The translations under genes were made by a program, and so were the position numbers. The notes beneath the pieces were generated by a model, which was given only the letters and a program-made list of their open reading frames with translations, was not told where the DNA came from and did not search any database. Below, in pieces: positions 23,749 through 33,479 of a stretch of DNA of 45,177 nt (position 1 is the first letter of the stretch; every line of letters starts with the position of its first letter). The DNA is taken from contig NZ_NRRN01000027.1 in the NCBI RefSeq assembly GCF_016583625.1, positions 1 through 45,177 of the forward strand, read 5' to 3'. Origin of the DNA: Halorhodospira abdelmalekii. Lineage in GTDB: Bacteria; Pseudomonadota; Gammaproteobacteria; Nitrococcales; Halorhodospiraceae.

Positions 23749-24963
23749 CTACTGATCTGAGTTTTGACCTACAAATCGCCGCAGAGGATAAAACGCTCCA
23801 CCATCGACGAGATTAAAAACAACCGGTTTTCCAACAATCTCCCCACCCTCTGAAAAAGCGTGACTTCCGGTAACACCCACCCAGGGTTCAGGCCAGCGCT
23901 GATCGCTTCCCCGAAGTTCAGCTGCTATATCCCTCGGATCAACGCTCCCCGCCTTCTCGGCCGCATCGGCAAGCAGCATTACGGCATCGTAGCCCTGTGC
24001 CGCAAAACTGCTGGGGCTTAGACCATAGCGATCCTCATAGGCAGCGACAAAATTTTGTACTCGCGAATCAGGCAAGGCCTTATTAAAAACCGATGTCGTA
24101 ATCACGCCTTCTGAATACTCACCACCTAACCCAATCAGAATCTCAGAGTCTAGGCCATCCCCACCGAAGATCGGAACAGTGTGACCCATCTTTCTAGCCT
24201 CTCTAATGATCTCTGCAGCAGCGGGTAGCGAACCGGCCAGAAAAACAGCATCGAAAGGCTGAAACTCTTGATACCGCAGCCAATTTCGAAAGATGCGACG
24301 ATGATCGCTACCAAAATCATAAGCCCGACGGTCAACCACCTCTACCCCGAACTCGCTTGCTCGACGCTCAAAAAAGTTTGCCAAATCAATCCCATAGGGA
24401 TTGTTTACATAATAAATTACAATTCTGTTATAACCGCGTTCACGCGCAAGCTCGGCTAACGCCTCAGCCTGTTGGAGATTGCTTGGATGAGTGCGAAACA
24501 CCATCTTTAAGCCTCGCTCAGTAAGTGGCATGCCGGTTGCCCCAGGCGATATCATCAGTACGCCTGCTGCTTCGTACACTGAGGAGGCCGGGACGGCAAG
24601 AAAAGTATCGAGATGTGCAATGACCGCTGCCACGCTTGGATCGTCGGCTACGCGTTGAGCAAATATCATTGCTCGATCGACTTCACTTTTATCGTCAAAC
24701 TCCAAAAACTGAATCTCGCGACCAAGAACGCCGCCAGCGTCATTGAGCTTTTCCTGAGCTAAGCGAGCGCCCTCACGCATCTCCCCTTGAGGGCCTTCAA
24801 AAGGCCAAGCCAAGCCGACAATCAACTTCTGCTCTTCCTCTACCACCTTTTGGGCACGCTGTTCGGCTGGGTCTTCCGCACCGCACCCCAGCAACGACAC
24901 CAATAATAGTATGCTTAACAACAAAAAAAAGCATTTATGTATAAAGCGCGCATTAATAAACAT
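23749..24963 (-). CDS. Periplasmic substrate-binding lipoprotein, branched-chain amino acid type
   Basis: This 404-aa protein has a lipoprotein signal (hydrophobic stretch then LLGC, Cys27) and a type I periplasmic binding fold (Peripla_BP_6/LivJ type): VGLAWPFEGPQGEMREGARLAQEKLNDAGGVLGREIQFLEFDDKS, then ISPGATG and AAQGYDAVMLLADAAEKA. No cognate permease or ATPase of that uptake family is near. It follows the ABC exporter gene by 42 nt on the same strand and thus looks like the last gene of the RiPP operon. A sensing, immunity or product-capture role is inference from context. Confidence 0.85.
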   Translation of the reverse strand: MFINARFIHKCFFLLLSILLLVSLLGCGAEDPAEQRAQKVVEEEQKLIVGLAWPFEGPQGEMREGARLAQEKLNDAGGVLGREIQFLEFDDKSEVDRAMIFAQRVADDPSVAAVIAHLDTFLAVPASSVYEAAGVLMISPGATGMPLTERGLKMVFRTHPSNLQQAEALAELARERGYNRIVIYYVNNPYGIDLANFFERRASEFGVEVVDRRAYDFGSDHRRIFRNWLRYQEFQPFDAVFLAGSLPAAAEIIREARKMGHTVPIFGGDGLDSEILIGLGGEYSEGVITTSVFNKALPDSRVQNFVAAYEDRYGLSPSSFAAQGYDAVMLLADAAEKAGSVDPRDIAAELRGSDQRWPEPWVGVTGSHAFSEGGEIVGKPVVFNLVDGGAFYPLRRFVGQNSDQ

Positions 24964-25005
24964 GGATATAGATCTGCCAAGTCTTCTGTTACCAAATTAA
25001 ACGAC

Positions 25006-27915
25006 TCACGCGACTTGACGCCGGGCGAGTTCAGCGAAAATACCATTCTGAGCGATCAGCTCATCGTAACTTCCAGACTCCGCAACTCGACCAGCATCCA
25101 TTACACATATCCGATCCGCCCTCACGATGGTACTAAGACGATGAGCAATAACAATGCGGGTAGCCTCCAACTGCTCCACACTCTCGTTGACCTGTGCTTG
25201 AGTTTTATTATCGAGAGCACTAGTAGCCTCATCAAAAAACAGAATCCGCGGTCGGTGCACCAGTGCACGTGCGATCAATAAGCGTTGACGCTGCCCGCCG
25301 GAAAGTGTGGTACCGCCCTCGCTGACCATCGTATAAAGCCCCATTGGCATATTTTTTATGTCATTCTCCATACCTGCCATACGGACAGCCTCCCAGGCAT
25401 CGGCAGGCGTCAGCGGTGCTGAACCGATGATGTTAGAAAAAATATCACCCTGCATTAAATAGCCGTCTTGAAGAACCACGCCAACTTGTTTACGTAAAGC
25501 GGTTAAATCAAGCCCCGCCATATCTTGCCCATCGTAAAAAACGCTGCCGGCTTGAGGAGTTTCAAAACCTAGCATTAAACGCAACAAGGTCGACTTGCCG
25601 GAACCTGATGTCCCGACAATACCAATAAATTCGCCCGGCTCAGCATTCAAACTGGTACCACGCAAGATTTGAGGCGAATCTTCACCATAGGCAAATTCTA
25701 CATCGCAAACCTCAATATGACCTGCTAATCGGCCAGGCTCGCTTTTTCCTGAATCGACCTCCTCAGGCTGCACAAGAATCGGTTTTGCACGCTCCCACAA
25801 TGGAACCAAACCTATTAAACTTGCAACCAATTGACTCAACCCCAACACCCCCCCCAAAAACATACCTTGCGCAGCGTTAAAAGCAACAAACTGTCCAACC
25901 GTGAGCCCCTCTTCTGGATCCATGCGTGCAACCACGAAAAATATAACAGCAGTTGATAGCAGTGGAAGTGCTGTCTCTAATGCTGTAACCGGCCGAATCA
26001 TCGCACCGGCGCGATAGGCGTGTTCCTGCTGACGTGCAAACGCTTGCGACCAGCGCGAAAAAGCTCTCTGCTCTGCGCCGTTAGCACGAATTTTACCAAC
26101 CCCGCTGAGCAGCTCGAGAGTCATCCCTGAGAGGATACCGGAACTCTCAGCCATTCTTCTCTCATGCACCAAAGAAAAAGCAGTAGATATGATGTTGAGC
26201 GCGAGAGCAAAAAAGGCCAAACCTATCACCACAACAGTCAACAACGGACTGTATACAAGCATCAGCACAAGCGCGAACAATGAAAAAAAAGAAGCAACAA
26301 ATGTTGCCAGCGTGGTACCCGAAATAACACGCCGCATCTCTGCAAAAGCATTGGCGCGATCAGCCAAATCACCAGCCGAATAATTACGAAAAAAAGAGGC
26401 TGGGAGACGCAGCAACTTATCCCATACAGCTGATTGTGCTACGGTCTCCATCCTCCCCTCTAGGCGAAGCTGAGTCAAACCTTTCGTTATCTCAAAAAAA
26501 GCGCCGGAAAAAGCTAGAGCAATAAGCAGTAGCATCAACTCAAATATCCTGTCACGATCAGCCCCAGGGATGATATCGTCGACCAGGATACCGGTAGCCA
26601 CCGGGACAAAGAAACCTAACAGAACTGCCAAAGCGGCAGCGCATAGAAACATCAAAAAATCACGACGCAGCCCAGCTACAGCGAACTTTAAAACGCCAGC
26701 AGGCGAAGGCTTGATATCACCGAAAGGTCTATAGAAAGTGTACGCACGATCCATCAGATCAGAATCAATTTTGCGATCGACTCGGGAAACCTTTTTTGTT
26801 GACGGATCACAAACCTCATAAGAACGACGATTTTTACGAGGAACTAAAGCAACCGGCGAGCCATCCTGCCAATAACCAAGCATTGGACCATTATCCGATT
26901 TCCACCATTCTCTTTCTAAAGCGACCAATCGATAGCGCAATCCATTCGTTCGCTCGACCATAGCGAGTGGATCCCGACTCTCCTCTACCCCCGGCCCTGG
27001 ATCTTTAAACTGGATGCCAGAATATTCTGAAACCATTCGGCAAGCACCAAGCCACGGCGCCTCTTCAGGCCGAAATTCCGGGCGCCAATACTTTCGCCTT
27101 AATACCGCAGCCAAAGTCTGCAAACCGCCGCTCATTACCGCTTTTTCGGTTTCGACGCGCTGCTGCATGCGCTGACGTTCCAGCAGCTCGACATCTTTAA
27201 AGTGCGTTGCCAATCCAGCGATAATTTGTTCATTAGCGGAGACGTAGGATTCCATCTCCGGGTCATTCTCTAGTAGCGACTCGGTATCTATGAGCCAAAT
27301 CGTCGCCGCACGCTCGTGGGAGGCTTTTACCCAACCTCCAGGTGGCAGCAGCAATGGATAGTCATCCTCCTGAATCGTTATCGCCTGAGTACCATAAGCA
27401 CATACAGAACCACTCCCCTGGCCAAGCGCTACCCAATTGCCGCGGCCAGTGACAACTCCCGATTCATCGGGCCCCAATTGACCTGCCTCATCTGGCTTTA
27501 TTCTTTTGGTTGCATCAGGTGGCAGACGTCCGCGCAGAGGCTTATAGAGCAGCATCAACCAATTGTTCAGAGCCTCAGCCAATTCAACATAGATCTGCTC
27601 ATCATCCTCACCGAGCTGGTTTTCGAAAACGCTCTGAAGATGGGTATTTAACTGACCGGTCAGTTGTAGCTGCCAACCGGAAGCGTTAATCTCGCTCCAA
27701 GCAGGGATCACCATTCCGACAGTACAGGTGCCAATATAATGGCGGCGACCCGGCGCTCCCTCTTGGTCGCGCCAAGCTAGGTAGACATCAACCTCTCCCT
27801 GGCTTACACGGTATAGAAGCGGGCCTCTTTCGCTCTGATCGAGCCACAGCCGATCGTGGGCGGTCAGTGTTGAATCTGTACCCAGTTTTTCGAATAACTT
27901 AGCCAAAATTGACAT
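25006..27915 (-). CDS. NHLM-type bacteriocin ABC transporter, ATP-binding/permease (ABC2 type)
   Basis: This 969-aa fusion has an N-terminal non-peptidase domain of about 400 residues, a six-span membrane domain (about 410-720) and a nucleotide-binding domain with GTSGSGKST, LSGGQRQR and ILFFDEATSAL. Length and order fit the second ABC protein of NHLP microcin systems, which partners a C39-peptidase ABC protein. I chose ATG 27915, with TAGGA upstream, over a TTG two codons earlier. It follows the peptidase-ABC gene with 12 nt between. The N-terminal domain may bind leader or a regulatory ligand; unknown. Confidence 0.9.
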   Translation of the reverse strand: MSILAKLFEKLGTDSTLTAHDRLWLDQSERGPLLYRVSQGEVDVYLAWRDQEGAPGRRHYIGTCTVGMVIPAWSEINASGWQLQLTGQLNTHLQSVFENQLGEDDEQIYVELAEALNNWLMLLYKPLRGRLPPDATKRIKPDEAGQLGPDESGVVTGRGNWVALGQGSGSVCAYGTQAITIQEDDYPLLLPPGGWVKASHERAATIWLIDTESLLENDPEMESYVSANEQIIAGLATHFKDVELLERQRMQQRVETEKAVMSGGLQTLAAVLRRKYWRPEFRPEEAPWLGACRMVSEYSGIQFKDPGPGVEESRDPLAMVERTNGLRYRLVALEREWWKSDNGPMLGYWQDGSPVALVPRKNRRSYEVCDPSTKKVSRVDRKIDSDLMDRAYTFYRPFGDIKPSPAGVLKFAVAGLRRDFLMFLCAAALAVLLGFFVPVATGILVDDIIPGADRDRIFELMLLLIALAFSGAFFEITKGLTQLRLEGRMETVAQSAVWDKLLRLPASFFRNYSAGDLADRANAFAEMRRVISGTTLATFVASFFSLFALVLMLVYSPLLTVVVIGLAFFALALNIISTAFSLVHERRMAESSGILSGMTLELLSGVGKIRANGAEQRAFSRWSQAFARQQEHAYRAGAMIRPVTALETALPLLSTAVIFFVVARMDPEEGLTVGQFVAFNAAQGMFLGGVLGLSQLVASLIGLVPLWERAKPILVQPEEVDSGKSEPGRLAGHIEVCDVEFAYGEDSPQILRGTSLNAEPGEFIGIVGTSGSGKSTLLRLMLGFETPQAGSVFYDGQDMAGLDLTALRKQVGVVLQDGYLMQGDIFSNIIGSAPLTPADAWEAVRMAGMENDIKNMPMGLYTMVSEGGTTLSGGQRQRLLIARALVHRPRILFFDEATSALDNKTQAQVNESVEQLEATRIVIAHRLSTIVRADRICVMDAGRVAESGSYDELIAQNGIFAELARRQVA

Positions 27916-27927
27916 CAGCAAAAAATC

Positions 27928-30105
27928 CTACATTGTTTCAACTAGGGCCCGATAAGCGCCGTTGGCACTCATTAATTCATCATGGGCACCACGTTCAACT
28001 ACCTTACCCCCATCTAAAACAATAATCTGATCGCAATCACGAATAGTACTCAATCGATGAGCCACAATCAGGCAGCTACAACCACGGCGACGGATATTGC
28101 GATCCACGATCAGTTCTGACTCGGGATCAAGCGCGCTAGTTGCCTCATCCATGATCAGTAAAGAAGGCATAGAAATCAGCGCTCGCGCAATCTCTAAGCG
28201 CTGGCGCTGACCACCGGAAAAATTTCCTCCACCCTCATTAACATAACCCTCGTACCCACCTGAACGGGATGCGATGATAGGATGGATAGCTGCGTCTTTG
28301 CCTGCCTGCAACAACCGCTCTTCTGGAATGGAGGCGTCCCACATTGTCAGATTTTCACGCACTGTCCCAGCAAACAACATAACATCTTGATCTACCATTG
28401 CTATTGAACTAAGCAGTACATCCCGGTGCCAATATCCGCGCGGCTTACCATCGAAAAGGATCTCTCCACTCCAAGGCTGATAAAGACCAACTACCATGCG
28501 CGCGATAGTCGACTTTCCACAGCCTGAAGGGCCAACCAACGCGACCCGTTGACCAGGCAACAAGTCCAAAGAGAAACCATCAACCAAAGGTGGATCAAGA
28601 GGACTGAAACCGTAGGTTAAATCCCGAATTGTCAGTCGTCCCTCCAAGCGTGTAGGCTGCTCTTCAGTCAGCAAAGGGACCGATTCTGGCTGAATCTGTG
28701 TTGGATGACGCATTACGTCATCAAGGCGACGCATACTTCCCGTCATCTCTTGGACGTTACTGCCGATATCGACCAACTCATTGACTGGCTCCACAAACTG
28801 CGCAACCAAAGCCTGAAAGGCGACTAGCGCACCAATTGTCAATGCTCCTTCCATGACTTGCATACCACCAATTCCGAGAATCAACGCAGTGTTGATACCA
28901 TTGAGTAGCGCCGGCACAATACCGAGAGGGATGGTAAGTCTGGCCAAACTCTGTTCAGCGTTAACTGTGCGCGCATGGTAACCAGCCCACTTAGCAAAAA
29001 AGTCAGACTCTGAACCTGAAGCCTTGATTGTCTCGATACCTCGCAACCCACTTTGAGAAGTGCCTGCGAGTTTCCCACGATCAATCAGGAGACGTTGACT
29101 TCGATCACTCCGCAAGCGAGCGACTAACCTCAAAATTACCACATTGAGAACAGCAACGCCGACAGCAATCAGCGTCAACAGCCAATCGAAGAAAAACATC
29201 AAGGCAAGAAAAAAACCAATTTTCATGAGAGCGATGACGGTTGTCGCAACATCCATCACCAAAGTCTCTGCTACATCCTCATTGAGAGCTACGCGATCAC
29301 TAATCTCTCCGGGGGTGCGCTGCTGGTAAAAAGAAAGTGGCAGCCTTATAACGTGCCAAAAGAATCGTGAAGAACTAGTAATTGATAGCTTACTCTGAAG
29401 CCGCAATAACGCCGTACTTTCAAGCCATGAAAGAAGAATTAAACTGACCGCGGCGACCACCATACCCACAAGCAGCGGCATCAGCCAAGAATCAAGCTGA
29501 CCCACTAAAATTTCATCAACAAAGACCTTGGTAAAAATAGGCACTAGCAGGTTAGGCACAACAAAAGCGAGACCTACTAAAATCAAAAATATTGCCCCTG
29601 GTGCCATCCCGCTAGAGCGCTTTAGAATAGCTGTCAACGTCGAAGGCCGCTCACCACCCGGTTGAAAATCCACACCTGGCTTAAATTCCAAAACCACGCC
29701 GGTAAAGGCTTCATCGAATTCCTCGTATGTTACCAAACGAGAACCCATAGCCGGATCATTGATATGGACTCCGCGGCGACTAAAGCCCTCCAAAACCACA
29801 AAGTGGTTAAAGTTCCAAAAGACAATCGCCGGAAGACTGATCTCCCCAATCTCTTCTAGTTCACGGCGCGTGCCGCGTGCCTCAAGTCCCCACTTGCGCG
29901 CAGCTCGAATTACATTGCTAGCCTTACTGCCATCACGGCTTACACCGCACTGGATGCGCAACTCTTCTAGTGGAACATGCCGCCCGTAGTAGGCCAGAAT
30001 CATTGCCAACGCTGCAGCCCCGCACTCCACCGCCTCCATCTGCATGATGGTCGGCACGCGACAACGGCGACGTTTCAGCTTGATGTGCGTGTTTTCACTA
30101 TTCAA
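27928..30105 (-). CDS. C39 peptidase/ABC exporter of the NHLP peptides
   Basis: This 725-aa protein cuts leader peptides after a double Gly and exports the core. Seen: C39 peptidase (1-140) with Q22, C28 (EAVECGAA), H101 (NHFVVLEG) and D117 (INDPA), a full catalytic set; six membrane spans (about 160-430); and an ATPase with GPSGCGKST, FSGGQRQR and LLIMDEATSAL. The substrate is most likely the two NHLP precursors encoded nearby, whose leaders end in AVAGG. The gene lies between hlyD-like and ABC2 genes on the same strand. Confidence 0.93.
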   Translation of the reverse strand: MNSENTHIKLKRRRCRVPTIMQMEAVECGAAALAMILAYYGRHVPLEELRIQCGVSRDGSKASNVIRAARKWGLEARGTRRELEEIGEISLPAIVFWNFNHFVVLEGFSRRGVHINDPAMGSRLVTYEEFDEAFTGVVLEFKPGVDFQPGGERPSTLTAILKRSSGMAPGAIFLILVGLAFVVPNLLVPIFTKVFVDEILVGQLDSWLMPLLVGMVVAAVSLILLSWLESTALLRLQSKLSITSSSRFFWHVIRLPLSFYQQRTPGEISDRVALNEDVAETLVMDVATTVIALMKIGFFLALMFFFDWLLTLIAVGVAVLNVVILRLVARLRSDRSQRLLIDRGKLAGTSQSGLRGIETIKASGSESDFFAKWAGYHARTVNAEQSLARLTIPLGIVPALLNGINTALILGIGGMQVMEGALTIGALVAFQALVAQFVEPVNELVDIGSNVQEMTGSMRRLDDVMRHPTQIQPESVPLLTEEQPTRLEGRLTIRDLTYGFSPLDPPLVDGFSLDLLPGQRVALVGPSGCGKSTIARMVVGLYQPWSGEILFDGKPRGYWHRDVLLSSIAMVDQDVMLFAGTVRENLTMWDASIPEERLLQAGKDAAIHPIIASRSGGYEGYVNEGGGNFSGGQRQRLEIARALISMPSLLIMDEATSALDPESELIVDRNIRRRGCSCLIVAHRLSTIRDCDQIIVLDGGKVVERGAHDELMSANGAYRALVETM

Positions 30106-30134
30106 TGGATTTGCCTTCCTACAGACGGATCAAA

Positions 30135-31355
30135 TCATAGCCCCAACGCAGAGCGAACAGTCGGGATAAGCAGAGAAATCGGCCGTTGGCTTCGAATCGT
30201 AATATCTCCGTCGCCAATTACACCACCAGTTATGCGTTCTTGCGGCCCACCCGCTGAGGTCCAACGAAAGCCACTGTAATTATCGGGCTCAGGCACCAAT
30301 GCGACATTTACCTGATAAGCCGCTCCCTGAATCAGCAGATCGTTAACAAGCGATTCATTCCGGAGCAATCGATACATGCTCTCTGAAGTCACAGGATACT
30401 CTGATACGCTGGTGACTCTGCCCTTCATTAAGCCGTGCTCTTCCTGGCGGATACCAGCCGGTGAAAGCAGTGCTTCCATGCCCGGCTCGACCCTTCTGCC
30501 TTCGTAAGCAGGCAAGAATATAACAGCTTCTAATTGTTTAATTTCAGGCCCATCGGGCTCAAGAGCCGCGATAGGTGTCCCAGCATCAACTAGTTGCCCC
30601 CGCGCAACCCGGGTTTCAACCACTCGACCGGCGTAGGGCGACAACACACGCACACGATCGTCGCGCAAAGTCAATAAGTGATCTCGACGCAGTCGTTTTC
30701 TTTCAATTCTTCTTTGAGTATCATCGAGCTCTTCTTTAATATCACGCTCGGACTCTAGTTCAGAGAGCTCAATTTGACGCAGTTGCGCACGCAAATCACC
30801 TAGCTCATCGCGCGTCTCTAAAAGTTCTTGACGGGTAATCAAACCCCTCTCAAGCAGTTGTTCACGCGCATCAAGACGATCCTGAAGCGCTTCAATGCGC
30901 GACATCAATGTTTCGCGCTGGCGCTCAATGTACCGGCGTTGAGCACTGCCTCGAAGATCACTGATTTCTTCGAGCCAAGATTGCCAAACTTGTAGCTCTT
31001 CAAGCTCGAACATTGCTTGCTCAAGATCAGAATCAAGCTCAGGATGGGTAAGACGCGCAACGTTTTGCCCTTGTGTGACTCGATCACCAACGCGGATCGA
31101 CATATCGCTCAAGCGTCCACTACTACCCGCGGTGATTTCATAAAGGCCACCCGTACGCATAAAGACTGCACTCCCTTGCACTTTTGTAGGAATACTGCCC
31201 AAAATGCCCCAGATCACCAAGACGGTAATTAACGCTAATAAGGTGGACAGCAAGAGCCAGCTTTTGGGCGTGGTCACTTGGATCATGGCATCGAGCCGGT
31301 CTGGAGAAGCCAGCCGATCTATCGCTTTTTGCCGAAACAGCTTTTTTTTACTCAT
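30135..31355 (-). CDS. HlyD-family periplasmic adaptor (NHLM type)
   Basis: This 406-aa membrane-fusion protein has a cytoplasmic N-terminus, one membrane span (about 33-53), a first lipoyl-like half (GSSGRLSDMSIRVGDRVTQGQNVARL), a long coiled coil rich in Arg/Glu/Leu (about 107-230), a second half (SPYAGRVVETRVARGQLVDAGTPIAAL) and a beta-barrel domain. It bridges the ABC exporter and the TolC-like channel. It lies 12 nt after the TolC-like gene. Family length and layout are complete. Confidence 0.92.
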   Translation of the reverse strand: MSKKKLFRQKAIDRLASPDRLDAMIQVTTPKSWLLLSTLLALITVLVIWGILGSIPTKVQGSAVFMRTGGLYEITAGSSGRLSDMSIRVGDRVTQGQNVARLTHPELDSDLEQAMFELEELQVWQSWLEEISDLRGSAQRRYIERQRETLMSRIEALQDRLDAREQLLERGLITRQELLETRDELGDLRAQLRQIELSELESERDIKEELDDTQRRIERKRLRRDHLLTLRDDRVRVLSPYAGRVVETRVARGQLVDAGTPIAALEPDGPEIKQLEAVIFLPAYEGRRVEPGMEALLSPAGIRQEEHGLMKGRVTSVSEYPVTSESMYRLLRNESLVNDLLIQGAAYQVNVALVPEPDNYSGFRWTSAGGPQERITGGVIGDGDITIRSQRPISLLIPTVRSALGL

Positions 31356-31367
31356 GACCCGCCCATC

Positions 31368-33479
31368 CTAGTTCTCCACAATGGATTCTCGTCCCAACGC
31401 CTGCGCCAAAGCAAAGTCAAAGCTTTTGAGCGCATCCGGAGAAAAAACAACGATTTCTTCCATTTTCAGAAGAACCGCCGCCAAAGTGATCGAAAATTCC
31501 TCACGTTGAGTAACCAAGGTGTACTCAGAATCGGTCAACTCATCCTTCGCACGCAACACTTCAGAAATAGTCGCTTGGCCCAATTGGTGCCGCTCTATTT
31601 CGCGATCCACTGCTCGTCGATGCAGATCAACTGATCTCTCGGCACGGAGCGCACGCGATGCTGACTGGCGCAAAGAAATCAATCCTGTTTCTAAATTAGT
31701 AGCAATACTTCTCTTTAGCTCAATTCGCGAAATCGTAAATTCATCGCGCTCAGCTGAACGCTGAAGATAAACACCTGACTGACTCCTCTGAGCCGGCGCC
31801 AAACTATAAGTCAAACCCACACCAAAGCTCGGCCCTACATTGATCTCACCTACAGAACCAAAATAGTCACTTTCACTAGAACCTAACTGACCTCCACGGT
31901 AACCGATGAAAAGATCCAGATCCAAAGCCCCTCCCCGATTCAAGCGCGCCCCCTCCATCGCCTCAAAGGCAGCCTGTTCGCGCTGCCGGAGAGTGCTTAA
32001 GTCATTACGCTGCTCCAGGGCTCGAGCGACCAGTGATGGATGCTGCTCTAGAGAGGGCAGATTACTCGGATCGATTTGAGCAAACGACTCTGCCGGCTGT
32101 GGCAGCAGTCGTGCCTGCTCCGGTGCTAGACCTATAACATTTGCCAACCGGTTACGGGCAACCACCACATCGTCGGCTGCTACTAGTTTTTGCAGACGAC
32201 GATTTTCAAGCGTTGCATGCACACTATCCGCCTGAACTGCCGGCATTTCATCCACTTCAATCAGCGCCTTAACTTGCTCTAAGAGCTGCTTAGTACGTTC
32301 CTTACTACTAAGTGCTAACTGATAATTCTTATGGGCCGCGCTGTACTGCCAATAGGCCTCGACCACCTCATACGCCTTTTCCGCAGTACTGCGAGCCTGC
32401 TCCTGCCTAGCCGCCTCTAAACTATGCTCTCCAGCTCGCTCGGGCCAAACAAACCGTTGCCTCTCGTAGGGCAACAGCGGCACACTAATGTCAAGTCGTA
32501 CAACAGCGACGTTTTCTTGGGGGGGATTTGCAGACTCGTCATAGAGGCTACGCTCGCTGCGCAGTTGAAGAGACGGAGTCACTTCAACACCGGTACGAAA
32601 CAGCTGCGTCACTCCTAACTCCAGGATACGCGCTCGACTTTCCTCCTCAAAAGAGTATGTCTCTATATAACTTTCAAAAACATCTTTCTCATAACCAAGA
32701 CTAAAAAAATAATCGCGATCAAATGGACCTTGTGCCTCCATCAATTCGCCCTCAGCGCCACGCACTTGAACGCGGGCGATTTCAAGATCCGGACTTTCGA
32801 TAAAAGCCATCTGCACCACTTCAGCTAAATTTATTTCTCCATCAATAACTAAACGATCTCTACTCGAATGATCGTGCGCCTTATCGTCGACAACCTCCTG
32901 GACACTCTCTTCAAAAAAAGAGTGATCAGATATTGGCTGCGCATTCGCAGACAGCTGAACAACAAAAAACCCCGTTACAGCTATCAAAAAACCAGAAAGC
33001 GTAGCAGCCTTATGAGTTTTTTTTCCTTCCTCACTCGATCCCTCATTGTTTTGCCGATCAAGAAAATCTCGATACGGTGTGCCCCGGCGCAGTACGCGGC
33101 ACCGCACCATGCCATCCACCGCTCGATAATTAATCGTTAACTCTTCACCTGCCTCGATATCACACACCGCTACGAGACAGCAACGCCGCTCCCCATCGGG
33201 AGCCCTGAGGTTTGGCGTATCAGAGTGATTAGTGAATCGACCATTATCTATATCAAGCCCGTAACAGTTTGCGACTCGGTCAAAAAAACCAAAATAAAGG
33301 ATCAATTCTTGGGCGGCTAGCGGCAACTCGTCGACTTCTTCAGGATCGAACTCACAGTGCCACGGAGAGAGCTCCCAAACAACTTGTCCGGCCTGAATGG
33401 GCTCTGCAGCAAACAAACCAATCCCAGCCCCCTGGATACGGCTTCGCCCTAAGCGGGTTCGTATTAAATACACGCTCAA
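31368..33479 (-). CDS. SET-domain protein fused in frame to a TolC-like outer-membrane efflux protein; probably two genes
   Basis: As read, the frame codes 703 aa. Residues 1-145 are a SET lysine-methyltransferase domain (GRFTNHSDTPNL, AGEELTINYRAV). Residues 155-182 are a signal-peptide-like segment ending SANA-QP, followed by a TolC-family channel protomer with long coiled coils. A cytoplasmic enzyme before a signal peptide makes little sense. The A8 tract at 33017-33024 explains it: with one more A, the SET frame ends at residue 156 (..GKKNS, TAA), and an ATG at 33046-33044 opens a TolC frame with a textbook signal peptide (MRDRVRKEKK, hydrophobic core, ANA-Q). The TTG start overlaps the previous stop (TTGA), so it is translationally coupled. 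Confidence 0.85.
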   Translation of the reverse strand: MSVYLIRTRLGRSRIQGAGIGLFAAEPIQAGQVVWELSPWHCEFDPEEVDELPLAAQELILYFGFFDRVANCYGLDIDNGRFTNHSDTPNLRAPDGERRCCLVAVCDIEAGEELTINYRAVDGMVRCRVLRRGTPYRDFLDRQNNEGSSEEGKKTHKAATLSGFLIAVTGFFVVQLSANAQPISDHSFFEESVQEVVDDKAHDHSSRDRLVIDGEINLAEVVQMAFIESPDLEIARVQVRGAEGELMEAQGPFDRDYFFSLGYEKDVFESYIETYSFEEESRARILELGVTQLFRTGVEVTPSLQLRSERSLYDESANPPQENVAVVRLDISVPLLPYERQRFVWPERAGEHSLEAARQEQARSTAEKAYEVVEAYWQYSAAHKNYQLALSSKERTKQLLEQVKALIEVDEMPAVQADSVHATLENRRLQKLVAADDVVVARNRLANVIGLAPEQARLLPQPAESFAQIDPSNLPSLEQHPSLVARALEQRNDLSTLRQREQAAFEAMEGARLNRGGALDLDLFIGYRGGQLGSSESDYFGSVGEINVGPSFGVGLTYSLAPAQRSQSGVYLQRSAERDEFTISRIELKRSIATNLETGLISLRQSASRALRAERSVDLHRRAVDREIERHQLGQATISEVLRAKDELTDSEYTLVTQREEFSITLAAVLLKMEEIVVFSPDALKSFDFALAQALGRESIVEN
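33017..33024 (-). other. A8 homopolymer tract at the SET/TolC junction
   Basis: Eight A on the coding strand follow GGAAGG, where frame decides between one fused protein and two normal ones. A -1 slip or one added A gives a SET stop and a TolC start with signal peptide. It may be a sequencing error, a true mutation, transcriptional slippage or phase variation. Confidence 0.75.
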
